Origin: JAADHY01 sp964428935
Lineage (GTDB): Bacteria > Planctomycetota > Planctomycetia > Planctomycetales > Planctomycetaceae
Length of the DNA: 35,587 bases
Direction of reading: 5' to 3'
Assembly (NCBI GenBank): GCA_964428935.1
Contig: CAYSAG010000015.1
Coordinates: forward strand, 1-35,587
Below are positions 1 to 8,312 of the stretch, in pieces (position 1 is the first letter of the stretch; each line of letters opens with the position of its first letter). The notes below the pieces were generated by a model, which made no database searches, was not told the origin of the DNA, and was given only the letters and a program-made list of their open reading frames with translations. Position numbers and translations under genes: made by a program.

Positions 1-590
1 TTGTGAATTTGGTCGAACGTGGCCCGAACGGTGTAGTGGTAGCGCCAGCACAAGCCAGAGACAATGGACAGGCCCTTCTGCTTGGCCAGCTCGCAGGTTT
101 CCATGACCGAGCGGACGCCGGGCGGGTCGACGGCCACGGGCTTCTCGACGAAGCAGTGCTTGCCCGCCTCGACGGCCGCTCGCAGTTGCATGGGTCGGAA
201 ATGCGGCGGTGTGGCCAGCAAGACCACGTCCACGCACTCAATCAGTTTCTTGTAGCCGTCGAAGTCGGTGAACTTGTGGTCGTCGTCGACCACGACCCGG
301 TCGGCCAGCTTCTTGTTTTGCTTCAGTCGAGCCAGACTGGCCTCCAGCCGGTCGGCGAAAATGTCGCACATGGCGACCAGCTTGGCCTGGGAGTCAGCGT
401 TCAGAGCCTGCTGAGCCGCTCCGGTGCCCCGGCCGCCGCAGCCAATCAGCCCCACGCGCAGCACGTCGCTGCCGGCCGCGTAGACGCTGCGGGACAAGGC
501 GCCCAGCGCCGCGACGCCAGCGGCGGCCGCTGCCCCTTGCTTCAAGAACGTCCGACGAGTCGTTCCGTTGCTCGGTTGTCGTCGCGTCAT
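1..590 (-). CDS. Gfo/Idh/MocA-family oxidoreductase, Tat-exported (5' part only)
   Basis: The gene runs off the left edge; the first 196 codons are present. The start ATG at 590 is preceded by a purine-rich AGGGAGA. The N-terminus is a Tat signal: TRRTFLK at residues 11-17, then an alanine-rich hydrophobic stretch to about residue 39. A Rossmann NAD(P)-binding motif follows (GLIGCGGRGTG, residues 48-57), then the EKP motif of the family at 149-151, whose lysine is usually catalytic, and the beginning of the C-terminal domain. The family carries out NAD(P)-dependent oxidation, reduction or hydrolysis of sugars and related compounds; the Tat signal implies export folded with the cofactor bound. 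Such exported members are abundant in planctomycetes and their substrates are mostly unknown. No substrate can be assigned here. It lies downstream of the kinase gene on the same strand but 579 bp away, so co-transcription is doubtful. Confidence 0.9.
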   Translation of the reverse strand, partial: MTRRQPSNGTTRRTFLKQGAAAAAGVAALGALSRSVYAAGSDVLRVGLIGCGGRGTGAAQQALNADSQAKLVAMCDIFADRLEASLARLKQNKKLADRVVVDDDHKFTDFDGYKKLIECVDVVLLATPPHFRPMQLRAAVEAGKHCFVEKPVAVDPPGVRSVMETCELAKQKGLSIVSGLCWRYHYTVRATFDQIH

Positions 591-1169
591 GGCACGTTCT
601 CCCTTTCTGTGTGGACTTCGTCTGTCGGAAAAAAGCTCGCGTCCCACGCGAACCGTCACGCAGGAGGGCGAGAGACTTGGTCGGCTCGGCGCCGGTGTGG
701 CCGTTGACAAGCTCAACGGTTTGCGCGGGTGGCCGGGCGTCGAGCTGGCCCCTGTCGGTTCCCCGACGCCCACGCAACCGCCGCCGTCGAAACCGCGTCG
801 GACCGCGGTCCGTTCCGCTCTTGCGTCCACACCGAGCGAGGCGGGCGGACACCCGAAGCTGCCGCGACGCGTCGGCGCAAGCCAGCCCGTCCATTCCAGC
901 TCACGCCGCTCGCTGGCGCCCGGGTGTCTCAGAGCTCATTCTGTGCTCTTGCCCTGCGTTTCTCAACGCTGCGCCGGCAACCGGCCGCTGCAACCGTTCA
1001 GGCTCCGCGTCGTCCGTGCCGACCAACGTCAGCTCGTTGACGCGGCGAAGGCCCCGGCTCGGTCCGCAGCCTGCCGCGTCGGCACGCCGTGTCCCAGTGT
1101 GCGGGGACTGGCCAGCGAGGAGCCGCCCGTCGCGGCAGCCGAGCCCGTGGACAAAAAAGGCCGCGGCCC
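591..1169. other. Intergenic region between kinase gene and oxidoreductase
   Basis: This 579-bp stretch has no reading frame that looks like protein: the open frames on both strands are arginine- and proline-rich shadows of high GC content without ribosome-binding sites. The only structured element is the hairpin and T-run next to the kinase stop codon. The part nearest 590 should hold the promoter and leader of the oxidoreductase, but I see no convincing -35/-10 pair. Confidence 0.5.
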
Positions 1170-1171
1170 TC
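1153..1171 (-). terminator. Candidate weak intrinsic terminator of the kinase gene
   Basis: Read on the minus strand, the bases overlapping and following the TGA stop are AGGGCCGCGGCC followed by six T. They can form a five-pair stem with a CGCG tetraloop directly before the T-run. The stem is short, so this is only a candidate; position at the stop codon and the T-run are the support. Confidence 0.4.
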
Positions 1172-4100
1172 AAAACTGCGGCAGAGCCCGTGCCCGTCGG
1201 CGGCGTCCGCCCGTTGAGCCTCGGCGTTGCGGAGCGGGTGGTTGAAGAGGCACGTACACCTTCTCGCCCGCGCCCGGCGGCCCCAGTCTCGACACGTCCA
1301 CACCCACCGGCTGGCTCACCGGCGTGGAGCGTCGTCCGCCGCCGACGGCCCGCGTCGAGCCACCCGCCCCAACCGGCCGACCCGCTCCGCCAACCGACCG
1401 GCCGCCGAGACTGGCCGCTCCCGACCTGCCAGCACCGCCGACCCGCACCTGAAAGTTCTGCGGGCGCAAACTGCCGGGCCCAGCCAACGCCGTCGGAAGC
1501 CGGGGAGCCGCCACGTTCCACTGCGGGCGGGAAACTCGTCCTCGTCCCCACGCTTGCCGCCACCCACCGGAAACCGAACGTCGAGCCGGTTCCGCCGCTC
1601 GGTGAAAAGCCGCCACGCCAACGCCGAACGCGTTCGACTCTCCCCACCAGTCGACAGACCCAGCCGACGCCAGCGACTCGTCGGGAAGCAGCGCCGGAGC
1701 CGAGCCCGCGTCGCCGACCGGTTTCAGCGGCAGGAACACCGTTCGGTCGACCAGGAACGTCAGCGGACGGCCGTCCGCCACCTCGGCCTTCCGCGCCGGC
1801 TGCTTTTCGCTCGCCGAGCCGCTCGCTGACGCGCCCTCGTTGCCGCCCGACGAGCCTCGGCCGCTCAACGCCGCCGCACGCCCGCTCGACGCCGCCGCAC
1901 GCCCGCTCGACGCCGAGTCCTGCCCCGCCGCCGACGACCGGCTCTGGCCGCTCGGCCGCTGGCCCCCGCCACCGCTCCAAGGCACCTTCGAGGGCACGTC
2001 GAAGAACACCTCGCCAGCCACCAGCGTGGCCGAGCGGAAGTCGAGCAGCGAGCGGAGCTCCGGCCTCACTTGCAGCGGCGGCACGCGCACCACTCGCGTC
2101 AGCGAAAGCAGCAACGAGTTGTCGACGAACAGCGTCGCCCGCGGAACGCCGTCCACCACGGGTCCCGGACTGACCAGGTAGGAGTTGACAAGGACGCCCG
2201 TGAGCCGCGGCTGCCCCTCGGTTCCGGCCGACGCGGCACGGCCCCGCCACTGAATCAACCCGTTGCAGCGCGAGTCGCTGCTGCGGGGTCCGAGCACGTG
2301 AACGTTCCGCAGCGTGAACGAGCCCGACCGCACTTTGAGGAACCACCGCGGGTGCCGGTTCTTCGGCAGCGGACCAAACGCAAAAACCGCGTCGACCAGC
2401 TCCACGTGTCCGTCCCGCACCGAGACGAACGCCTCCAGTTCCCGACCGCGTCCGGGCGCCTTCGGCCACAACACCAGCGGCTGCTCGCCGTGCTCGAACC
2501 GAATTCGCACCGACTTGCCCGTCACCAACAGCGGACTGCAGTAGTGTCCGCCGCTGCCGGAAACCACGACGGTCGTTCCGTCGAGGCACTGGTCCGACGA
2601 GACGAACCGGCCCAAGTCCTGCTCGGCCGCCTCCAGCCGGACCGTGTGAGTCCACTTGTTGACCCGGTCGAGCGGCCAACCGGCGGCCACGTACTGTTCG
2701 GCCCGCTTCAAGTTGACGCCCGACGGCACGACGACGCGGTCCACCCGACACCCGGGACGTCCGCCGTCCGTGGCCGGCACGCCCAACGACAGCGAGGCCG
2801 AGTCGAGCTGCTCGGGCCGAAGCTCCCACAACGGTTCGTCCAGCAACTGCGGCCACCCCTCGGCAGAACACTCCACCGACACCGCCTGACCGCTCACCCG
2901 CTTCAGCCACTGCTCCCAGTCGGTCACCTCAACCGTTTCGGTCTTCAGCAAGCAGGGCCAGCCGAGCAGAACCGAGTTGCGCAGGACCCAACGAACGCCG
3001 CCGGTCGGCTGCGTGGTTGCGGCCCCGTCCAGCCAGCCCGTCGTCTGCGGCGACGGTTCTTCTTCGCCAGCCGGCCGCTTGTTTGAACCGCCTGCGTCGG
3101 TCAACGGCCAACCGACGGCGTGCACCAGCGAGCCTTCCGAAGGAAAGGCCGCCAGCACCGAGTTGACCACCGTCACCTGCAGCTCGGGCACCGTCCGGTC
3201 GGTCGCTGCCGAAGCGCTTGCAGCCGTCGAAGCCGCCGGCTCCGTCGCGTCGTCGCGGCTGGCGTCGTCCCGACCCGACTGGCCGCGGCCGTCTGCGTTG
3301 CGACTGGCGGAGTCGCGGCCGGCGAGGCCGCGGCTGGACTCGTCTGGTCCCGCCACGTCGGGCGCCGTTGAGTCCGACACCAGCCGCCACAGGTCCGAGC
3401 CGCTCAGCGCGGTCGTCGACAAAAGCACCAGCCGACGGTCCGGCCGCCGACGCACGCTCGGCCGGCTGGCCGCGGTGTCCTGCGCCGAGACGGCCGGAGC
3501 CGCCTGTCGGACGACCGTCACCCCCGGCCCGCTCCGCGTGGCCCACGCGCACCCAACCACGCAGACGTCGGCCAGCGGGGCTCGCACCACCAGCGGCAGC
3601 AACCGACTGCCGCGAAAAGTCGAGTCGGCCAACAACACGTGCACGCGCCGCGACTCGGCCGCTGAACGAGCCTGCAAACCGGCTCCGGCCGAAGCGACCT
3701 CCAACGCCACCGTCGGTGGGCCCTCTGGCCCCAAGACAGTCCACGAGCACTCGACGGCGCAGAAGTCCGCGTCCACCACCGACACGGCTACGAGCGGAGC
3801 CTTCTCACGCCGAGCCCCGTCGCCGGGTGAGGGACCGGCTCGGCCCGCGTCGCCGGCCGGTCGGTCTAACGAGGGTGCGCCGTCGGTTTGTCCGGCTGCT
3901 CGAGCTGCGCCGTCGCTTTGTGCGGCTGTCCGAGCTGCGTCGTCGGCTCGCCAGCCCGTCCGGGCTGCGGCAGCTCGGTCGGCCAGCACGACCAAGTGCA
4001 CGCCTTGAAGCGTCAGCCCGCCGCGGACCACCTTCAGCAGCGGCTTCCGCGAGCGACCGTTCGGCAGCAGCACAACCACCGGCTCGCTCTGCCCGGCCGG

Positions 4101-5825
4101 TCGCACCCACACCGTCTTGCCCACCAGCTCCGCCTCACGCAAAAAGAACGGGCCCGCTCCGTCCAGCTCGACGACGCCGCCTTCGGGCGGCAACTGGTCC
4201 AGAGCCTGCTGCAAGGTGGGCAACGTTGAGTCGAACAGGCAGAGGTCCGAGACGCGAACGGTCGGCCAGTCTTCGTCCGGCGTCGGCCCCACTCGGCTGC
4301 GGACCCACCGAGGCAGGAAGTCGGCTTCGCCTCGGCGAGCGTACGACTCGACCGACGGCAAGAACAACGCCGTCCGCTCCGGCTCGCCAGCCTCCGCCCG
4401 GTCCGACGCGCTGGGCAACTGGACGTGCTGCCGCTGGCTGGCCGACCGCTCGGGCTTCGCCACGGGCAACGTGACGCGCCGGCGCGAGCTGCCTGTCGGC
4501 CGCGACTGGCTGGAGGCAACGGCCCCGGGCGGCGGTTTCGAGCGGTCTTGGTCGGGAGTCCGCCCGCGCGAGCCTTCTGCTTTGGCGGCCGGCGGTTCGT
4601 CCGCAGCGACCGGCCGTCCTTTTCGAACGTTCCCGGCGCCCGGCCCTTCCAGCGCTCGCGAAAAGCCGAAAACGAGCAGCGCCACCAGAAACACGGCCAG
4701 CGCTCCGGCCACCGCCGCCCAAACCCACTTTGGCGGCAGCCACCACCGACCGCCCGGCTCCGCTTGGCGTTCGGCCGTCGGCTGCGTCAGACTGTCCACA
4801 CGGGGAGGCAAAGGCAACGGACCGGTCTGCGTGCCCAGGAATGGCTGCGAGTAGCCGCCCGAAGACTCCTGGCCCGCCAACGCCTCCAACAACTGTTCGG
4901 TCACCTCCGGTCGGCTCGCAGCAACCGTCTCCAAGTCCTCCAGCAGCTCGGCCGGCGTCTGGTACCGGTCTTCCGGCTTTTTGGCCATCATTCGGTGCAG
5001 CACCGCGACGACCGACTCCGGAACCGACCGGTTCCACCGGCGGGGGTCGGGTGGAGGCTGGTTGGCGTGAGCGTTCAGTTTGGCCAGCAGGTCGCCTTGC
5101 GGAAACGGCGGTCGGCCAGTGAGCATGTGGAACCACGTGCAGCCCAGCGAGTAAATGTCGCTGCGAATGTCGGCCGCCTTGCTGTCTCGAGCCTGTTCGG
5201 GAGGCATGTAGTCGACGGTGCCGACCGTCGTTCCCGCTCGAGTAATGTTGCTGCGTTGCGAGTCGTCCAGCGAGCGGGCCAGTCCCAGGTCGGTCAGCTT
5301 GACGGTGCCGTCGTGGGTGACCAGCAGGTTCGACGGCTTGATGTCTCGGTGGACGACCCCCCGCTCGTAAATGTGCTGCAGCGCGAGGGCCACTTGCTGC
5401 ACAATTTCAATGGACCGGCGCACGGGAATGACGCCGCGTTTGCGAATCAGTTCGTGGACGTCGGTCCCCTCGACGTACTCCAGAGCAATGTACAAGTAGC
5501 CGTCCGCCTCGCCGGCTTCGTAGACCGTGACAATGTGGTCGTGCTTGAGCTGAGCGGCGGTGCGGGCTTCGGAGCGGAACCGCTTGACCAGCGTCGGGTT
5601 CGTCGCCCGTTCCTTCGGCAAGACCTTCAGCGCGACGGTGCGTTTGAGCTCGCTGTCGCGAGCCAGGTAGACCGCGCCCATTCCGCCCGCCCCAATCTGC
5701 CGCAGGATTTCGTACTTGCCCAGCCGTTTGCAGTCCGGTGGCAACGGCGACTTGGGCGAGCCAGCACGCGCAGCCCCCGCTTTCTTCGACGCCCCTTTTG
5801 CTTTCGGTGACCCTTCTTGCGGCAT
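1170..5825 (-). CDS. Giant membrane Ser/Thr protein kinase with long C-terminal, beta-helix-like extracytoplasmic region
   Basis: 1551 residues. A Hanks-type kinase domain occupies about residues 36-302: glycine loop GAGGMG (45-50), VALK lysine K67, HRD at 159-161, DLG in place of DFG at 179-181, and MPPEQA at the end of the activation segment. A Pro-rich juxtamembrane part leads to one membrane segment at about 368-388. The remaining ~1150 residues should lie outside the cytoplasm. They hold Ser/Arg/Ala/Gly-rich low-complexity stretches and at least two blocks (about 545-620 and near 1060-1250) of short hydrophobic strands such as LTLQGVHLVVL and FTLRNVHVLG, typical of right-handed parallel beta-helices. 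By analogy with other bacterial kinases the outside part is probably a sensor or ligand-binding region. The ligand is unknown and the beta-helix call is mine from strand pattern only. Start ATG at 5825. Confidence 0.9.
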   Translation of the reverse strand: MPQEGSPKAKGASKKAGAARAGSPKSPLPPDCKRLGKYEILRQIGAGGMGAVYLARDSELKRTVALKVLPKERATNPTLVKRFRSEARTAAQLKHDHIVTVYEAGEADGYLYIALEYVEGTDVHELIRKRGVIPVRRSIEIVQQVALALQHIYERGVVHRDIKPSNLLVTHDGTVKLTDLGLARSLDDSQRSNITRAGTTVGTVDYMPPEQARDSKAADIRSDIYSLGCTWFHMLTGRPPFPQGDLLAKLNAHANQPPPDPRRWNRSVPESVVAVLHRMMAKKPEDRYQTPAELLEDLETVAASRPEVTEQLLEALAGQESSGGYSQPFLGTQTGPLPLPPRVDSLTQPTAERQAEPGGRWWLPPKWVWAAVAGALAVFLVALLVFGFSRALEGPGAGNVRKGRPVAADEPPAAKAEGSRGRTPDQDRSKPPPGAVASSQSRPTGSSRRRVTLPVAKPERSASQRQHVQLPSASDRAEAGEPERTALFLPSVESYARRGEADFLPRWVRSRVGPTPDEDWPTVRVSDLCLFDSTLPTLQQALDQLPPEGGVVELDGAGPFFLREAELVGKTVWVRPAGQSEPVVVLLPNGRSRKPLLKVVRGGLTLQGVHLVVLADRAAAARTGWRADDAARTAAQSDGAARAAGQTDGAPSLDRPAGDAGRAGPSPGDGARREKAPLVAVSVVDADFCAVECSWTVLGPEGPPTVALEVASAGAGLQARSAAESRRVHVLLADSTFRGSRLLPLVVRAPLADVCVVGCAWATRSGPGVTVVRQAAPAVSAQDTAASRPSVRRRPDRRLVLLSTTALSGSDLWRLVSDSTAPDVAGPDESSRGLAGRDSASRNADGRGQSGRDDASRDDATEPAASTAASASAATDRTVPELQVTVVNSVLAAFPSEGSLVHAVGWPLTDAGGSNKRPAGEEEPSPQTTGWLDGAATTQPTGGVRWVLRNSVLLGWPCLLKTETVEVTDWEQWLKRVSGQAVSVECSAEGWPQLLDEPLWELRPEQLDSASLSLGVPATDGGRPGCRVDRVVVPSGVNLKRAEQYVAAGWPLDRVNKWTHTVRLEAAEQDLGRFVSSDQCLDGTTVVVSGSGGHYCSPLLVTGKSVRIRFEHGEQPLVLWPKAPGRGRELEAFVSVRDGHVELVDAVFAFGPLPKNRHPRWFLKVRSGSFTLRNVHVLGPRSSDSRCNGLIQWRGRAASAGTEGQPRLTGVLVNSYLVSPGPVVDGVPRATLFVDNSLLLSLTRVVRVPPLQVRPELRSLLDFRSATLVAGEVFFDVPSKVPWSGGGGQRPSGQSRSSAAGQDSASSGRAAASSGRAAALSGRGSSGGNEGASASGSASEKQPARKAEVADGRPLTFLVDRTVFLPLKPVGDAGSAPALLPDESLASAGSVDWWGESNAFGVGVAAFHRAAEPARRSVSGGWRQAWGRGRVSRPQWNVAAPRLPTALAGPGSLRPQNFQVRVGGAGRSGAASLGGRSVGGAGRPVGAGGSTRAVGGGRRSTPVSQPVGVDVSRLGPPGAGEKVYVPLQPPAPQRRGSTGGRRRRARALPQF
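1861..1915. repeat. 21-bp tandem repeat inside the kinase gene
   Basis: Two consecutive 21-bp units (1861-1881 and 1882-1902), differing at one base, are followed by a 13-base partial third. In protein terms this is a repeated seven-residue SSGRAAA-type unit around residue 1310, in a low-complexity linker. The unit is a multiple of three, so copy number can change without breaking the frame. Confidence 0.75.
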
Positions 5826-5870
5826 CAGTCCGACCCCGCCGGCAACCTACCGTCTCGGCCCGCTCGTCCA

Positions 5871-5899
5871 ATCCTAGCACCGGCTGAGGGCGCAACCAA
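5871..5899 (-). promoter_or_regulatory. Candidate promoter of the kinase gene
   Basis: On the minus strand TTGGTT, a 17-base spacer and TAGGAT preceded by TGC (extended -10 type) lie about 46 bases upstream of the kinase start. The -35 match is poor (3 of 6), so confidence is low. Confidence 0.3.
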
Positions 5900-6054
5900 G
5901 TGGCTCGGGGCCCCCGCGTTGGGCCCTGCGAAACAGACCAACGCTTTGCCGGACGTGTCGGTGTACAGCCAACTGCCCCGAGACCGCTAGCCCAATTTCG
6001 CCCCAACCGGGGAACTTGAGCTAGCCACCGTAGGCCGTCCTTCCGCGACGTCAC

Positions 6055-7674
6055 TCACTCCCACTCGATTGTGCTCGGCGGTTTGGAACTGACGTCGTAC
6101 ACCACTCGGTTCACGCCGCGCACGGTGTTCGTAATGCGCGTCGAAATCCGCTCCAACACGTCGTACGGCATTCGGTACCAGTCGGCCGTCATGAAGTCGT
6201 CGGTCTGGACCGCTCGAATGGCGACAACGTCTTGGTACGTCCGAGCGTCGCCCATGACGCCGACGGAGCGGACCGGCAACAAGACCGCGAACGCCTGCTG
6301 CACCTCACGGTAGAGGCCCGCCTTGCGCAGCTCGTCGATGAGAATGGCGTCGGCCTCGCGCAGCTTCTCCAACCGCTCCTCACTGACCGGCCCGACACAC
6401 CGCACCGCCAGGCCCGGTCCTGGAAACGGGTGACGCCACACCAAGTCTTCGGGCAGTCCCAACGCCAAGCCCATTTGCCGCACTTCGTCCTTGAACAAGT
6501 CCCGCAGCGGCTCAATCAGCTCGAAGCCCAAATCCTCGGGCAAGCCGCCCACGTTGTGGTGGGTCTTAATCGTCGCCGCCTGGCCGTCCGGGTTGGCCCC
6601 CGATTCAATGACGTCCGGGTAAAGGGTCCCCTGAGCCAGAAAGCGGGCGTTGGGAATCGACTTGGCCTCCTCTTTGAACACATCAATGAAAATCCGGCCA
6701 ATGATTTTCCGCTTTTCCTGCGGGTCGGCGACCCCGGCCAACGCGTCCAGGAACTTGCGTGACGCGTCGACCACGTGCAGGTCCGTCTGGAAGTGCTTCG
6801 TAAACCGCTCCCGGACCTCCTCCGCCTCGCCCTTCCGCAGCAGTCCGTTGTCCACAAAGATGCACGAAAGCTGCGAGCCAATGGCTTTGTGGAGCAAAGC
6901 CGCCACGACCGACGAGTCCACCCCGCCCGAAAGCCCGCAAATGACGCGAGCCTTTCCAACCCGCTGCCGAATCGACTCCACTTGCTGCTCAATCAGCGAG
7001 CCAATCTGCCAACTGCCTCGACAGCCACAAATGCGTCGGACGAAGTTGCCCAGAATGCGAGTGCCGTGCTCCGTGTGAGTCACCTCGGGGTGGAACTGCA
7101 GGCCGAAAATGGGGCGAGTTCGGTGCCGGACGGCCGCGAACGGACAGGTCTCGGTGGCCGCGAGCGAGACGAAATTCTCGTCCAACCGCTGGACCTGGTC
7201 GCCGTGACTCATCCACACGACGAACTCGTCCGGCAGTCCCTCGAACAGTTCGCTCTTTTCCCGAAGCCGACAGACCGTCCGACCGAACTCCCGGGCCGGC
7301 GCCGAGCCCACTTCGCCGCCCATGGCCCGACACGCCACCTGCATTCCGTAACAAATGCCCAAAACGGGAATGCCGAGCTCGAAGATTTCCGGGTCGGGCA
7401 GCGGGGCGTTCGGGCCGTAGACGCTGGCCGGCCCTCCGGACAACACCAGCCCCTTCGGGCGAATTTCTCGAATTCGACTGGCGGGCAGGTCGTAACGCAC
7501 CAGCTGGCTGAAGACGTTCTGCTCGCGGATTCGCCGAGCAATCAGTTGGGCCGTCTGCGAACCGAAGTCCAAAACCAAGACGACCTCTTCGTGCAGTCGG
7601 TCCAGCGGGCCCCGGTACGCGACGGACTCAGCCGGTCGTTCCGAAGTCGACTTGCCCTTGAAATTGCTCGTCAT
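6055..7674 (-). CDS. guaA: GMP synthase (glutamine-hydrolysing)
   Basis: Converts XMP to GMP using ATP and glutamine in purine synthesis, in the cytoplasm. With the ATG at 7674 the product has 539 residues, slightly longer than the usual 510-525 because of about 25 extra N-terminal residues. The class I glutaminase domain has its nucleophile Cys108 in GICYGMQ and His195/Glu197 in FHPEV. The ATP-pyrophosphatase domain has the P-loop SGGVDSS at 249-255. The C-terminal dimerisation domain ends in the typical PPSTIEWE. A longer frame from GTG 7776 is less likely because the added residues are not family-like. The site before 7674 has no strong Shine-Dalgarno, so the exact start is uncertain. It is transcribed toward the kinase gene, 229 bp away, with no terminator that I can see between them. 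Not in an operon with guaB here. Confidence 0.97.
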   Translation of the reverse strand: MTSNFKGKSTSERPAESVAYRGPLDRLHEEVVLVLDFGSQTAQLIARRIREQNVFSQLVRYDLPASRIREIRPKGLVLSGGPASVYGPNAPLPDPEIFELGIPVLGICYGMQVACRAMGGEVGSAPAREFGRTVCRLREKSELFEGLPDEFVVWMSHGDQVQRLDENFVSLAATETCPFAAVRHRTRPIFGLQFHPEVTHTEHGTRILGNFVRRICGCRGSWQIGSLIEQQVESIRQRVGKARVICGLSGGVDSSVVAALLHKAIGSQLSCIFVDNGLLRKGEAEEVRERFTKHFQTDLHVVDASRKFLDALAGVADPQEKRKIIGRIFIDVFKEEAKSIPNARFLAQGTLYPDVIESGANPDGQAATIKTHHNVGGLPEDLGFELIEPLRDLFKDEVRQMGLALGLPEDLVWRHPFPGPGLAVRCVGPVSEERLEKLREADAILIDELRKAGLYREVQQAFAVLLPVRSVGVMGDARTYQDVVAIRAVQTDDFMTADWYRMPYDVLERISTRITNTVRGVNRVVYDVSSKPPSTIEWE

Positions 7675-7791
7675 TTCATTACGGCCAAAAGGTTCTTGCG
7701 GCGTTCGCCCGGAGAAGCAGAACGGTCTGTCCGGCTGGACCAGACTGCCAGCCCAAACGCTGACAACGAATGACACACCACGAAGCCAACC

Positions 7792-7819
7792 ATCCTACCG
7801 GCTCGACCGCAAAAAACAA
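7792..7819 (-). promoter_or_regulatory. Candidate promoter of guaA
   Basis: On the minus strand TTGTTT, a 16-base spacer and TAGGAT occur about 118 bases upstream of the chosen guaA start. The -10 is the same hexamer as in the kinase candidate. Weak matches to consensus, so tentative. Confidence 0.25.
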
Positions 7820-8270
7820 TTGCCCCCGCGTTCGGCCGTGCGAGTTCTCCGTCCCCACCGGTGCCCGAGCTGCCGCCACTGGAGCCGGCGGTCAGAGACG
7901 ACGCGTCGTGCCGACGGTCGGACGCGGTGCGACGTGCCGGCGCCGGCACGCTCGGTTTCGCCACCGGACGCCGCGACGGCCAACCTTCGACACGACGAAA
8001 CGGCGCGGGGCGTCGGCCGAGCGTGTGAGGTCCACGGCCGCGTGCTTCGCCCAAGGGCTCGCTCACGCCCGAGGCGCTCCGTCGCGTGGCGGAAAGGGCG
8101 AGGCGTCGGTAGCATTGACCCAATGGACGACGCGAGCGCTGCGTGCGCCCGCGGCGTCCCCGCAGAATGGTGTCACTACAGGACGGTGTCTCCACGAAAC
8201 GGCGTCCTTCCAGCAGCGAGAAGCTTCCGGAAGGACGCTGGGGCCCAAGACGGAAAACGCACAGAACGAG

Positions 8271-8298
8271 CTCGCTTGCAGAAACTCGCTTGCAGAAA
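8271..8298 (+). repeat. Perfect 14-bp tandem duplication in the leader
   Basis: CTCGCTTGCAGAAA occurs twice in a row (8271-8284, 8285-8298), ending 14 bases before the ATG and running into the AAAAAAGGGA ribosome-binding region. The second copy sets the distance between the leader and the Shine-Dalgarno. Confidence 0.85.
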
Positions 8299-8312
8299 AA
8301 AGGGAAACCGCC

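Larger units (their letters stand above)
7675..8312. other. Divergent intergenic region upstream of guaA and the secreted modular protein
   Basis: This 638-bp region separates two divergent genes and should carry both promoters. Open frames through it lack family-like sequence and ribosome-binding sites. Besides a weak minus-strand promoter candidate and a tandem 14-bp repeat just before the start at 8313, I see nothing I can name. Confidence 0.5.

Noticed and set aside
611..5810. Long open frames on the plus strand opposite the kinase gene
   Set aside because: They are Arg/Pro/Ala-rich mirror frames caused by high GC at third positions, without starts, ribosome-binding sites or recognisable motifs.
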